DNA of 64,000 bases, from positions 1,736,001 to 1,800,000 of the forward strand of contig NZ_CP018787.1 of NCBI RefSeq assembly GCF_002127965.1. The letters are read 5' to 3'. Both the position numbers and the translations under genes were made by a program. The notes under the pieces were generated by a model. The model was not told the DNA's origin and did not search any database. It saw only the letters and a program-made list of their open reading frames with translations. Positions 33,854-43,700 of the stretch are shown here, one piece after another. Numbering within the stretch: position 1 is the first letter of the stretch; each line of letters begins with the position of its first letter. Source of the DNA: Oxalobacter formigenes. GTDB taxonomy: Bacteria; Pseudomonadota; Gammaproteobacteria; Burkholderiales; Burkholderiaceae_D.

Positions 33854-35248
33854 ATGGAACAAATGAAACAACAAACCGGGACAAAATCCCGGGGAGAAAA
33901 GGAACTTGCAACAGGCAGTATCCCGCAACTCTTCATCAAATTCGTCATACCGGGCATGCTGGCGCTCTTTCTGCTGTCTGCCCAGATTTTTATCGACGGT
34001 GTTTTGGTCGGCAATTTTGTCGGCGCCAACGCGATGGCGTCGATCAACCTCGTCATCCCGATCTACGGGTTTCTGATCGCGTTCGCCATCGTCACCTGTG
34101 TCGGCTGCCAGTGCATTATCGGCATGAAACTCGGTGAAGGCGACTTGCAGACCGCCAATGACGCCTTGCGCACCGGGCTGGTTTTCGCCTTCGTCGTCTC
34201 GTGGATCATCGGCGCGATTGTCTTCATCGTCTCGCCGGTCCTGATCACATGGATGGGCGGCAATGATGTCCTGATGGATGATGGCGTCACCTTCATCCGG
34301 GTACTCGCCCTCTTCTTCCCGATGCCGGTCGCCATGTTCATGTGCGATTCCGTCATCAAGGCAATGGGGCGTCCGATCTACGCGACCGTCGGCATGATCA
34401 CAATGGTACTGACCAACGTCGTGCTCGATCTGCTCTTCATCGTCGTCTTCAAATGGGGCGTCGGCGGCGCGGCATTCGCCACCGGACTGAGCTATATGGC
34501 CGGTCTTGTCGTTTACATGCCAGCGCTATTGCACCGGTATACACCGGTCAACCTGTTTGCGGGACGCTTCAAGGTCGGCCTGATCGGGAAAATGCTCTAC
34601 ATCGGCAGTGCCGAAGGCGTGACCGAATTATCTACCTGTCTCGTCACGCTGATGTTCAACATCGTCCTGATGCATTACGCGGGTGAAAAAGGGATTGCGG
34701 CTTTCACGGCGATCAATTACCTGAACTTCGTCCTCATGTCATGCATCATCGGCATGAGTGAAGGCTTGCGCTCGATCATCAGCTATAACTACGGCATGGG
34801 CAACATGAGCCGTATCCGGAAAACCGTCCGGCTGGCGACCAAAGTCACGACCGCCTTTGCTGTCGTCATGTTCATCGCCTTTTACTTTTTCGGGCGCGAA
34901 ATGGTCACGCTCTTTTTCAGGGCAGGCGAAACCGACATCATCCTGATGGCAGCGAACGCGACCGCCATTTTAGCGTTTGCCTACCTGTTCAACGGGTATA
35001 ACATCCTGATCGCGGGTTACTTCACCTCCGTCGGACAGGCGAAATATTCGCTCGTCATCTCGGTACTGCGGGGTATTGGCCTCCTGTCGATCTTCATGTT
35101 CTTCTTGCCGACCTTGCTGGGCATCAAGGGCATCTGGTTGACCGTGCCATTGGCGGAAGTCATTACCCTGCTGGTGGCAGGCATGATGTACCTGAAAAAA
35201 ATCAGGTGCCTTCACCCGAAGCCTGAGCTGGCAACGGCCGTGAAATAA
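33854..35248 (+). CDS. MATE family multidrug exporter (copy 2)
   Basis: 464 residues with twelve membrane segments. It starts MEQMKQQTGTKSRGEKELAT and then follows copy 1 closely (PGMLALFLLSAQIFIDGVLV; GSAEGVTELSTC; GMSEGLRSIISYNYG). It is a tandem duplicate that has diverged mainly at the ends and in some loops, which suggests different substrates or conditions. It has its own long leader and a strong terminator at 35266. Inner membrane; export driven by an ion gradient. Confidence 0.92.
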   Translation: MEQMKQQTGTKSRGEKELATGSIPQLFIKFVIPGMLALFLLSAQIFIDGVLVGNFVGANAMASINLVIPIYGFLIAFAIVTCVGCQCIIGMKLGEGDLQTANDALRTGLVFAFVVSWIIGAIVFIVSPVLITWMGGNDVLMDDGVTFIRVLALFFPMPVAMFMCDSVIKAMGRPIYATVGMITMVLTNVVLDLLFIVVFKWGVGGAAFATGLSYMAGLVVYMPALLHRYTPVNLFAGRFKVGLIGKMLYIGSAEGVTELSTCLVTLMFNIVLMHYAGEKGIAAFTAINYLNFVLMSCIIGMSEGLRSIISYNYGMGNMSRIRKTVRLATKVTTAFAVVMFIAFYFFGREMVTLFFRAGETDIILMAANATAILAFAYLFNGYNILIAGYFTSVGQAKYSLVISVLRGIGLLSIFMFFLPTLLGIKGIWLTVPLAEVITLLVAGMMYLKKIRCLHPKPELATAVK

Positions 35249-35265
35249 ACAGGTATGACTACAGG

Positions 35266-35290
35266 AAACGGGACCGTAAAGGTCCCGTTT
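35266..35290 (+). terminator. intrinsic terminator after MATE-2
   Basis: AAACGGGACC and GGTCCCGTTT pair (10 bp) around GTAAA. An identical 25-bp hairpin occurs at 39731-39755. Confidence 0.85.
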
Positions 35291-35375
35291 TCACATAAGC
35301 ATCTCTCGCGAAAAACCTGAAAAAAATACCCGATTTACAGTATGATCCAGATATTATCTGCACGGGATTTATGGC

Positions 35376-36224
35376 ATGAAACCAGAAAACCATTCCATCC
35401 TCATCAGACATGAAACCTGCGACACCTGCCGGAAATGCGTACAGGTCTGCCCTGCAGGGATTCTGGTTCAGGAAAGGAAAAAAGAGCCGATCGGCGTAGA
35501 GCATTTGGAAAACTGCATCGTCTGTGGACATTGCGCCGACGCCTGCCCCACCGGTTCACTACAGCACAGCGCCTTTCCTCCGGAAACTATCCATCCCATC
35601 GACTATTCCCGAATGCCAACGCCTGAGCAGGTGATGCTGCTCATCAAATCCCGGCGCTCCAACCGCGCCCTGAGTGCCAAAACGGTTCCACGGGAAAAGC
35701 TGGAACAAATCCTCGAAGCCGCGCGCTACGCGCCCACCGCGTCCAACCGGCAACAGGTTTCCTGTACGGTAATTACCGACCCGGATACACTCCGGCAAAT
35801 CGGCGACTTCACCATTAACGTATTCGATGCCGCTGCAAAAAAACTGATGAATCCGGTCGTCAGATTTCTTTTCCGGCCTTTCCTGAGGCAGGCTTACCAG
35901 TACCTTCCGACACTGCAGCGCCTGAAACAGCGGCATGAAGACGGTTACGATCCCATCCTGCGCAAGGCCACGGCCCTGATCCTGTTTCACACACCGGCGT
36001 CCTGCCATTTCGGGTGTGAAGATTCCAATCTCGCCTACCAGAACGCTTCCCTCATGGCGCAGTCACTGGGCGTTACCCAGATATACATGGGATACGTCAT
36101 CCGTGCCATACAACAGGACAGCAGTGGCACCTTTTCCCGCATTACCGGCATTGACGAAAAAATCCACGCGATCATGGCACTGGGAATACCATCGTTCCGA
36201 TACCTCAACTATACTGAACGGTAA
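35376..36224 (+). CDS. ferredoxin-nitroreductase fusion flavoprotein
   Basis: 282 residues in two domains. Residues 1-65 are a two-cluster 4Fe-4S ferredoxin: CDTCRKCVQVCP and CIVCGHCADACP each give the CxxCxxCxxxCP pattern. Residues about 85-280 are a nitroreductase-type FMN domain, starting IKSRRSNRALSAKTVPREKL with the usual ARYAPTASNRQ and ending IMALGIPSFRYLNY. Such fusions are thought to pass electrons from iron-sulfur clusters to a flavin in anaerobes; the acceptor here is unknown. The gene is followed closely by the autotransporter at 36258 (33-nt gap), probably on one transcript though functionally unrelated. Confidence 0.9.
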   Translation: MKPENHSILIRHETCDTCRKCVQVCPAGILVQERKKEPIGVEHLENCIVCGHCADACPTGSLQHSAFPPETIHPIDYSRMPTPEQVMLLIKSRRSNRALSAKTVPREKLEQILEAARYAPTASNRQQVSCTVITDPDTLRQIGDFTINVFDAAAKKLMNPVVRFLFRPFLRQAYQYLPTLQRLKQRHEDGYDPILRKATALILFHTPASCHFGCEDSNLAYQNASLMAQSLGVTQIYMGYVIRAIQQDSSGTFSRITGIDEKIHAIMALGIPSFRYLNYTER

Positions 36225-36257
36225 GCGTATCCCTATCAATTCAGGCAGAACAGACTG

Positions 36258-39200
36258 ATGGCATCCCTTTTCCTCCGCCGGTTCATCCATACCCTTGTTT
36301 TCAGCTCATTGCCGTTTGCCGTCATGGTGACGCCTGCCTGTGCAGGCACAAGCGAACTTGTCAGGGACGCTTCAGGCAAACCCATGTTCGAGTTACACTT
36401 TTTCGATCAGGGGGAACGATATGGCCAATACGAATCGGCGGAATATCCCAATGTCTCCAGCTGGACGCTTGACGCCGCGCAGAAAAAAGCGGTCGGCAAA
36501 GCCGTTTCCCTCTGGGCTGACATACTGGGGCCCGGCAGTGTCAACACGGCCCCTGTCACCATCAACATCGGCACATTCGATGATGAAAATGCCGATGCAG
36601 GAAGCGTTCAAAATCAGGATGCAACCGGAAACGCCGGATATACGGGAATGGCAGGCAGCCTGATCCTGAACCGGGCGGCAGAAAATGCGGCGCAAATCCG
36701 TGTCGGCACGTTTGATTTTTCCATTCCGGAACACTTCTCGCCCATACCCTCCACCGGCGGGACGGATCTTGTGGCCGTTTTATATCACGAAGTGGGGCAT
36801 GCACTGGGTATGCTGTCATGGGCACAAGAGGAAGGAAACCAGTGGCAAGTGAAAACACCTTCACTGTGGGATACCCATCTTGTTGACCAGTATGGCACTC
36901 GTCTGGGGAAAAACATGCTTATCGTTCCCGGGAACGCCAGTGGCAGGCCCGGCACGGATTTCATTGTCGGTGCATTCAACCAAAGCGGTGTGGTCTTCCG
37001 TGGCGAACACGTCTCCGGGGTGCTCAATGGTGCGCTGGGCAACAGCCTGCCCATTGAAGGCTTTGAATGGGACATTTATGGCAACCTGTCTGCCGACCTG
37101 TCGCATATCGAGCTGGAACGTGGATTGATGAGTCACCAGAGTTACCGCAACTATACGACGTTCATGGAAGCGGAAATGGCAACCCTGCAAGACATCGGCT
37201 ACACCATCGACCGGCGCAATTTATTCGGCTATTCGGTTTACGGCGACGATCTCACCCTGACCAACACCAACGGCTACTTTGCCCGTAACGCAGCCGGTAC
37301 CGCTTACCTCCCGGGACAGGCCAACACCGCCACACTGGGCATCGGCCTTCACCTCTACGGCAAGCGTAACGACGTGACACAGGTGGCCGACCTGCTGGCA
37401 GGAGGGACAGCCGGAACCGGTATACGGGTAGATGGCAGCGCCAATACCGTACGCATCGACCCCGGTGTACAGATAGCCGCCAGCGGCGAATGGGGAACAG
37501 GACTGCTCGTGTCCTATGGCAAGGAACACACCGTCATCAGCCGGGGAGACATAGAGGCAGAGGGATATGGCGGCATTGGCGCGCGATTCGACTTCGGCAA
37601 CAATGTGCTGGGCAATGAAGCCGAATACCGCGGTTCGTGGATTCGGCAAAGCAGAGGATACTCTCTTTCCGTCACCGGAGATGATGATAACGGCTTCGCC
37701 CTCAATCTGGACGGCCCGCTCGTAAAACGTTTCGATGTCTCGGGAAAACTGTCGGGCAGCGCCGCTGCCATTTACATCGCTGAAAACGCTTTCGTACAAA
37801 ACATCAATATCATGGCAGGAGCCGATGTCAGCGGCAACATCGTTTCCCTCTGGAACCCGGAAAATCCCGACATCCAGTACACCGGCAACCGGGCAGACCT
37901 GCGCACAGCCCTCACCTTCGGCCTGAAAGCCGACGACACGGGTGCCGCTACCGTAACGCCCGATACGGCCTTCTCGATGGCCCTGAAAGGAGGCATTTAT
38001 GGTGGCAATAGTATCGACATGAGTCTGGCCGCAGGCCGTCTGGACGTGGGGACGCTGGATGTCCATTCATTGCAAAATGACGGATACCTTTCCCTGTACG
38101 GCGTGAATGCCGACGGAAAAAGCGCCACTGTCATGGATAACTTCACCAACTCTGCCAGTGCGACACTGGAAACCGCCTTCACGTCATCCGGAAAAACCAT
38201 CGGGATTACAGCCGCTTCGGCCAGCCTCGACGGGACATGGCGAATCCGTCCGGCAGCCAGCTTTTACCGCGACGATACCCCGATAACACCGGAATCTCCG
38301 GTTGCCGCCCCGACCGTCTCAGGCCAATTCAGTCACGTTACCCTTGCCGCCGCGGCCTCCCCCACCCTGCAATTTACTCTGTCTGATGACAATCCCTCCG
38401 CTCCCGCCGTTACGGCAAAACGTGAAGCCGACGCCTACAGCCGCTATGCCGGCAATGCCGGAGCCGCGTCCGTCGGCCGTGTCCTGCCCGCTATCGCAAA
38501 CCAGGCCACAGGCGACATGAAAAATCTCTTTACCGCGCTGGATTTTTCCGCCATGAACGGCAACGACATCCGGGAGGGCCTGAAACAGCTGACGCCCGGA
38601 GCCTACGACACCGTTGCCCGTGAAAGTCTGGACAACCAGCATGAGCAAAACATGCTTTCCATCTCGCGGCTGCTTGACACAAGCGCTGAAAACACCTGTG
38701 CAAACATCCCGCCGGAGTCTTTTTCCGGAAAAACCCGTTGCAATGACTGGACCGTTTCCGTCCACCCGTTCGGGCGCGTCAGCCATCTGAAACCGCATGG
38801 CGGAAAAGCGGGTTACACCAGTTCCGGTGGCGGCATGACCATACAGGCCGAAAAAACCGCCTCAAACGGCCTATCGCTCGCCTTTGACGCCAGTCTCTCG
38901 GATCGCCGCATTACCTCCGAAGGGGGTTATTCCGCCAAAACCCGCACCCTCGGCGGTTATGCCGGTGCGAACGCCCTCTTCAAACCGGCACACTGGAACG
39001 GTTCCTACCTCATGGGCATCGCCCGGCTCGGCATTGAAGACGTCGAACTCGAACGGCGCATCGCCGTCAACGGCTACAACCGCAATCACACCGGCAAATG
39101 GACAGGTTTTACCGGCAGTGCACTGGCTGGCATCGGCAAGGACTGGAACAGTGGAAACCCTGAGAAAAACATAGCCGTCGGGCCGCTCGGCTGGCTGGAA

Positions 39201-39602
39201 TACGCTGTCGTCACCCGGGGTTCCCTGACCGAAAGCGGCGAAGGTGCATCGAAACTTCACGTCAACTCCGATACTGTTACGAGCTTTTCTTCCGCATTGG
39301 GCATGCATGCCGCCTTCACGAACCGGACTCCAGAAGGCACGCTGCAATGGAACGCACTGGCCGCATGGCGCCACCAGTGGCAAAACGAAACGCTCCATAC
39401 CACGGCCCACTTTGCCGGATATGGCGAAAACGGCTTTACGAGCGCAACGGGTATGACCGGAAAAGACAGCCTCATCGCGCAAATTGGCGTCAAGGCCACC
39501 GACACCAAAGGCCGCTTCGCCCGACTGATGGCTGGCAGTGAATGGTTCAGCTCGAAAACCGCCTCATATTACGCCAGTGTGAACGTCGGCCTTTCATTTT
39601 GA
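36258..39602 (+). CDS. type V autotransporter with metallopeptidase-like passenger
   Basis: 1,114 residues. Signal peptide to about residue 29 (MVTPACA-GT). The first passenger region has a zinc-protease helix LYHEVGHALGMLSW with HExxH at residues 177-181. About 110 residues on comes GLMSHQSYRNY followed by LQDIGY, which resembles the Met-turn of metzincin-type peptidases. The usual third zinc ligand (HExxHxxGxxH/D) is Ser here, so activity is uncertain. Residues about 330-740 are a repetitive beta-helix-like passenger (ATLGIGLHLYG, TAGTGIRVDGSANTVRI). The last 270 residues are an autotransporter beta-barrel (SLAFDASLSDRR ... YASVNVGLSF, terminal Phe). It would be displayed or released at the cell surface. 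Confidence 0.88.
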   Translation: MASLFLRRFIHTLVFSSLPFAVMVTPACAGTSELVRDASGKPMFELHFFDQGERYGQYESAEYPNVSSWTLDAAQKKAVGKAVSLWADILGPGSVNTAPVTINIGTFDDENADAGSVQNQDATGNAGYTGMAGSLILNRAAENAAQIRVGTFDFSIPEHFSPIPSTGGTDLVAVLYHEVGHALGMLSWAQEEGNQWQVKTPSLWDTHLVDQYGTRLGKNMLIVPGNASGRPGTDFIVGAFNQSGVVFRGEHVSGVLNGALGNSLPIEGFEWDIYGNLSADLSHIELERGLMSHQSYRNYTTFMEAEMATLQDIGYTIDRRNLFGYSVYGDDLTLTNTNGYFARNAAGTAYLPGQANTATLGIGLHLYGKRNDVTQVADLLAGGTAGTGIRVDGSANTVRIDPGVQIAASGEWGTGLLVSYGKEHTVISRGDIEAEGYGGIGARFDFGNNVLGNEAEYRGSWIRQSRGYSLSVTGDDDNGFALNLDGPLVKRFDVSGKLSGSAAAIYIAENAFVQNINIMAGADVSGNIVSLWNPENPDIQYTGNRADLRTALTFGLKADDTGAATVTPDTAFSMALKGGIYGGNSIDMSLAAGRLDVGTLDVHSLQNDGYLSLYGVNADGKSATVMDNFTNSASATLETAFTSSGKTIGITAASASLDGTWRIRPAASFYRDDTPITPESPVAAPTVSGQFSHVTLAAAASPTLQFTLSDDNPSAPAVTAKREADAYSRYAGNAGAASVGRVLPAIANQATGDMKNLFTALDFSAMNGNDIREGLKQLTPGAYDTVARESLDNQHEQNMLSISRLLDTSAENTCANIPPESFSGKTRCNDWTVSVHPFGRVSHLKPHGGKAGYTSSGGGMTIQAEKTASNGLSLAFDASLSDRRITSEGGYSAKTRTLGGYAGANALFKPAHWNGSYLMGIARLGIEDVELERRIAVNGYNRNHTGKWTGFTGSALAGIGKDWNSGNPEKNIAVGPLGWLEYAVVTRGSLTESGEGASKLHVNSDTVTSFSSALGMHAAFTNRTPEGTLQWNALAAWRHQWQNETLHTTAHFAGYGENGFTSATGMTGKDSLIAQIGVKATDTKGRFARLMAGSEWFSSKTASYYASVNVGLSF

Positions 39603-39730
39603 AAACACGCCTGAAACGTTTTCCGGTTCCTGACCAGTATCCGATACCATCCGCAAAAGGATAATCATTGCCAGTCGAGACCATCTTCCTGCTTTGAAGA
39701 GCGAAATGACCTGCGGGCAAGCCCCGAAAA

Positions 39731-39755
39731 AAACGGGACCGTAAAGGTCCCGTTT
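39731..39755 (-). terminator. intrinsic terminator copy serving the minus strand
   Basis: The same 25-bp hairpin as at 35266, with a T-run on the minus-strand side, lying after the autotransporter fragment at 39800. It would also sit 130 nt past the 36258 autotransporter on the plus strand. Confidence 0.75.
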
Positions 39756-39799
39756 CCTGAACGCCGCCAACCCGGCAAGGCACTTCAATAACCGTTGTC

Positions 39800-40240
39800 T
39801 CAAAAGCGCCATCCAAACCGGGCACTCATTGTCTGCCATGTCTGGTGGCTGGATGCGTCAAGGGCATCATTCAGGCTGAACGACATGTTTTTCCTTTCCA
39901 TCGTCAACCCGACACCCGCATTGACGGACGAACTGTCCATAACCGGCCGCGAAAGCGAATCCCTGACCGGCCAGCCTGCCAGAGCCACGTCAAAATGCGC
40001 ATTCCTGTCCCCGGTTACCGGGACGAAAGACAGATCGCCGGATGGACGGAGAGTCCAGCCTGAAGATGTTTTGACCTTTGTTGTGACCGAAAAACCGATC
40101 GGGAATTCCCAGATATTCTGGCGCGATTTTCCCGTTTCGAAAACTGCGTCACGGCCAAGACGCGTCGTGAAACTACTTACATCCAGCGACGTGAAACGCA
40201 CTCCGGCATAGGGACTGAATTCAAAACCATCAAAACAATT
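39800..40240 (-). pseudogene. C-terminal fragment of another autotransporter beta-barrel
   Basis: Open from about 40240 (after a TGA) to 39800 with no proper start. It reads DGFEFSPYAGVRFTSLDVSS, then FSVTTKVKTSSGWTLRPSGD and DSSSVNAGVGLTMERKNMSF, and ends MSARFGWRF with the barrel's C-terminal Phe. About 145 residues, the last part of a PF03797-type barrel. No signal peptide, passenger or upstream remainder is present. It faces the intact autotransporter tail to tail. Confidence 0.75.
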
Positions 40241-40284
40241 TCAAAAAATCCTCTTACCTGAAAGCACTAATTTATTTTCAGGTG

Positions 40285-40437
40285 ATGAAACCGCTCATGA
40301 ATCTCCTTCAACTTCATTTCAATCTCAGCTGGTTATGGCCTCTCATGCCCGCCCTTCTCTTTTTGTACTGGCAAACGCTCTGCATGCGACGACAAAAAAG
40401 GTATCGAATTCATGAAGAAAAAAGAGAATTCCCGTAA
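40285..40437 (+). CDS. possible 50-residue membrane protein
   Basis: A short ORF starting MKPLMNLLQLHFNLSWLWPL with one hydrophobic segment to about residue 33, then a basic tail (MRRQKRYRIHEEKREFP). An AGG lies just upstream and a CCTGAAA/TTTCAGG hairpin precedes it. Its first four residues equal those of the MATE leader ORFs, which may be coincidence. Low confidence. Confidence 0.25.
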   Translation: MKPLMNLLQLHFNLSWLWPLMPALLFLYWQTLCMRRQKRYRIHEEKREFP

Positions 40438-40507
40438 AACCGTCATAGTTCCCAACAAAAAAGGCTGCCATCCAACTGGCCATTTTCCTCATTCCGAACA
40501 AACCTTC

Positions 40508-40585
40508 CTTCCCGGCAATCATATCCCTGAATACGATCACCTGATTGACATGCAGGTCTTTCGCCGCATGAATCAGTGTGAGGTT
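40508..40585 (-). pseudogene. 3' fragment of a DUF488 gene
   Basis: 26 codons on the minus strand read NLTLIHAAKDLHVNQVIVFR and DMIAGK, matching the end of the intact DUF488 protein at 48285 (NVTLVYAAKDPHVNHAVVLR, DVIAGK). No stop directly follows, and the upstream part is frameshifted. It lies just left of the giant SLR pair whose right side carries the intact copy. Confidence 0.75.
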
Positions 40586-40784
40586 CTGATTTCCGCCAAC
40601 AGCCCCTGCAAAAGACGTTTTTCAAAAAACCTGTTCCATTTTTGCCGCACTTTCGGCTGAAAATTCCTGAAGTTTCCCGATTGAACTGAAAGTTACAACA
40701 AAACACTTCAAAACAGTTTTATTGCCTGATAGCATTATTCCATCCCGTCAATTTTCCGGTTCCTTATGGGAACCTTTCGCGCTC

Positions 40785-43700
40785 ATGAATTCTTTTCAAT
40801 GGCACATTGTCAAACTCAAACACCGCGCACTTCTGTCCAGCCTGATCGTCGCGGCGGCTTTCATTCCCTTTTCATCGACAACAGCAGGGACAGCAAACCC
40901 GCCCACCATTCAGAAAACTCCCGAACTTGCCCGTCAGGTCAATGAAACGCTTAACTTCGATCACAAAACAGAAGACATCCTGAAAACACTGACGGAATCA
41001 AAAAACCCGTCCGATAAAACCCTGATGGGAGCGTTTTACGGTTCCGGTGCAGGTGGAAAACAGGACTGGGGAAAAGCCCGGATGTGGTTTGAAAAAGCGG
41101 CCAGTGAAGGCGATGCGCACGCTGAATATTTTCTGGGTCTTCTTTACATGGGGGGTCTGGGCACCCCCAAAGATTATGACAAGGCGTTTCATTGGCTATT
41201 GTTGGCCGCCCGTAAGGACATTCCCGACGCACAGTACCAGTTGAGTTGGTTCTATGCCAACGGAAAAGGTACGAGCCAAAGTCTGCGTGAAACGGTTTAC
41301 TGGATACAAAAGGCAGCCCACAAGGGGCATGTAGTAGCCATGCGAAGCATGGGAATGCTCAGTTACTCGGGATTAGGCATGCCCGAAAACAAGGTCGACG
41401 CTTTCAAATGGTTTGAAAAAGCGGCGAGTGCAGGCGATGCCGAAGCCCAATATCACCTTGGCATGTCCTATATGGCAGGCAAGGGAACGGAAAAAGACGG
41501 AAAAAAGGGAGAAGAATGGCTTTATCGTGCCGCGCTGCAAAATCAGACGAAAGCCCAGGATTATCTTTCCGTCCTTTATGTGCAGCGATTGCTTGATAAA
41601 AAAAACAGGCCGGGCGAAATCGAACAGGCAAGACAGTGGCTGGAAAACGCCGCCCGACGAAACGATAAAAATGCGATATACATGCTGAACGTCATTGAGC
41701 AGTATTCTCGCAAAACATCGAAAAATCAGGCCGAAACCCTCGACACCCTTCGTCGTCGCGCCGAACAGGGCAATGCCGATTCCCAATTCATGCTGGGAGA
41801 GGCCCTGCTTGCCGGAACGGGAATGAAGAAAAATCCGGAAGAAGCTGTCCGCTGGTTTGAAAAAGCGGCAAAACAGGGCAACATTGATGCACAGTCCGCC
41901 CTGGGATATATGCATTATTTCGGCGTCCATGTCCCTGTCGATTACGCAAAAGCCATTCCCCTGTTAAAACAGGGTGCCGATAAGGGGAACAGCCAGGCAC
42001 AAACCGCTATGGGATTCGCCTATGCCAGTGGAACAGGAATTGCCAAAAACGAGCAAAAAGCATTTGAACTGTTTGAAAAAGCGGCCCGGAACAATGTCCG
42101 AAGTGCCCAGTTTTACCTCGGTGAAATGCTTGAAAATGGCATTGGAACCCAACGAAACGTCCCAGAGGGATTGGCATGGATCGAAAAATCGGCGAAGGCA
42201 GGATACGACCAGGCCCAGTTTACGATGGGAATAAACGCTCTCCGTGGCAAGGACAAGATGCAAAATATTGACGAAGCGCGCAAATGGATGCGTCTGGCCG
42301 CCAAACAGAATCATGCAGAAGCCCAGTACATGCTCGGCATGTCATATTTTCTGGGAGAACTGACACCGGAAAATCAAAAGGAAGGTATTTTCTGGTGGGA
42401 CAAGGCCGCCGCCCAAAATCACGTCGAAGCCCGGCTCATGCTGTTCAAGTATCACTGCGATCCCAAAATGCATTATGCGGATCGTAAACGATGTTCCTCG
42501 ATCTCTGAACAAATGCACGATATCCGTGACCCTGACGCGCTTTATTCCCTTGGAGAATTATTTTTTTTCGGTAATGACAACCATAAAAAAAACGTCCCGA
42601 AAGCTGTCGATTTTTTCAGCAAGGCGGCTGATCTGAACCATACAGAAAGCCAGTACATGCTGGGGCTGATTCTCTATTCCAAAACGGATGTCGGACAAAA
42701 CAAAAAACAAGCCTGCCAGTGGTTTGAAAAAGCGGCAAGTCACAATCACCCGGAAAGCCAATATATGCTCGGAATCTGTGTTCTCGAGGGGAACCACACT
42801 TCCGCCGACAAAAAAAAGGCGCTTGAACTGATCAGACTGGCAGCCGACAAAAACGTCAGCATCGCCCAGAACAAAATGGGGTATCTGTATGAAACAGGCC
42901 ATATCGTTCCGAAAGACATGAAAAAAGCCATCGAATGGTACACACTTGCCGAACAGAATGGATTTACGGATGCGGCTTACCATCTGGCCCTGTTGTACCT
43001 TGCCAGTTCCCCACCCCTGCAAAACGATCCGCTGGCTCTGCGTTATCTTGAAAAAGCGGCTAGCGCAAACAATACAAATGCTCTTTATAAACTGGGAACG
43101 TTTTATTTCCACGGTCAATACTCGGCCACAAAAGATCGGAAAAAAGCGGCGGAGTATTTCCGCCGTGCCGCCAAACTCGGCCATAAAAACAGCCAAATAG
43201 CCTATGCCGACATCCTCCAAAAAGGTAAGGGAGTTGAAAAAAACGAAAAACTGGCTTGCGAAATCTATGAAAAAACAGCCAAAGAAGGTAGCCCTTACGG
43301 ACAATTCCGCTCAGGACTGTGCTATCAGACAGGTCTTGGAAATAGACCCAAAAATCCTGCCAAAGCGGTCAGTCTTTTTGAACAGGCAGCCAGACAAAAC
43401 CTGCCGGATGGCCAGATTGCCCTGGCATACTGTTATGAAACCGGACAGGGCGTTGCCCAAAATCTTGCGCTGGCGTTCAAATGGTACAAAATGGCAGCTG
43501 AAAAGGGAGATGTCGGCAGCATGATCACAACCGGAAAGATGCTGGACAAGGGAGAAGGAACAGCACGCGACAGCAAACAGGCTTTTTACTGGTTTTCAAA
43601 AGCGGCTGAGAAAGGATCACCCGAAGCAGAAGTTCAGTTGGGCCAACTGTATTATGCCGGACGTGGCATTTCCGCTGACATGAAAAAAGCGGTTTCCCTC

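Noticed and set aside
37221-38066. 281-codon minus-strand ORF inside the autotransporter
   Set aside because: Antisense shadow of the GC-rich passenger coding sequence.
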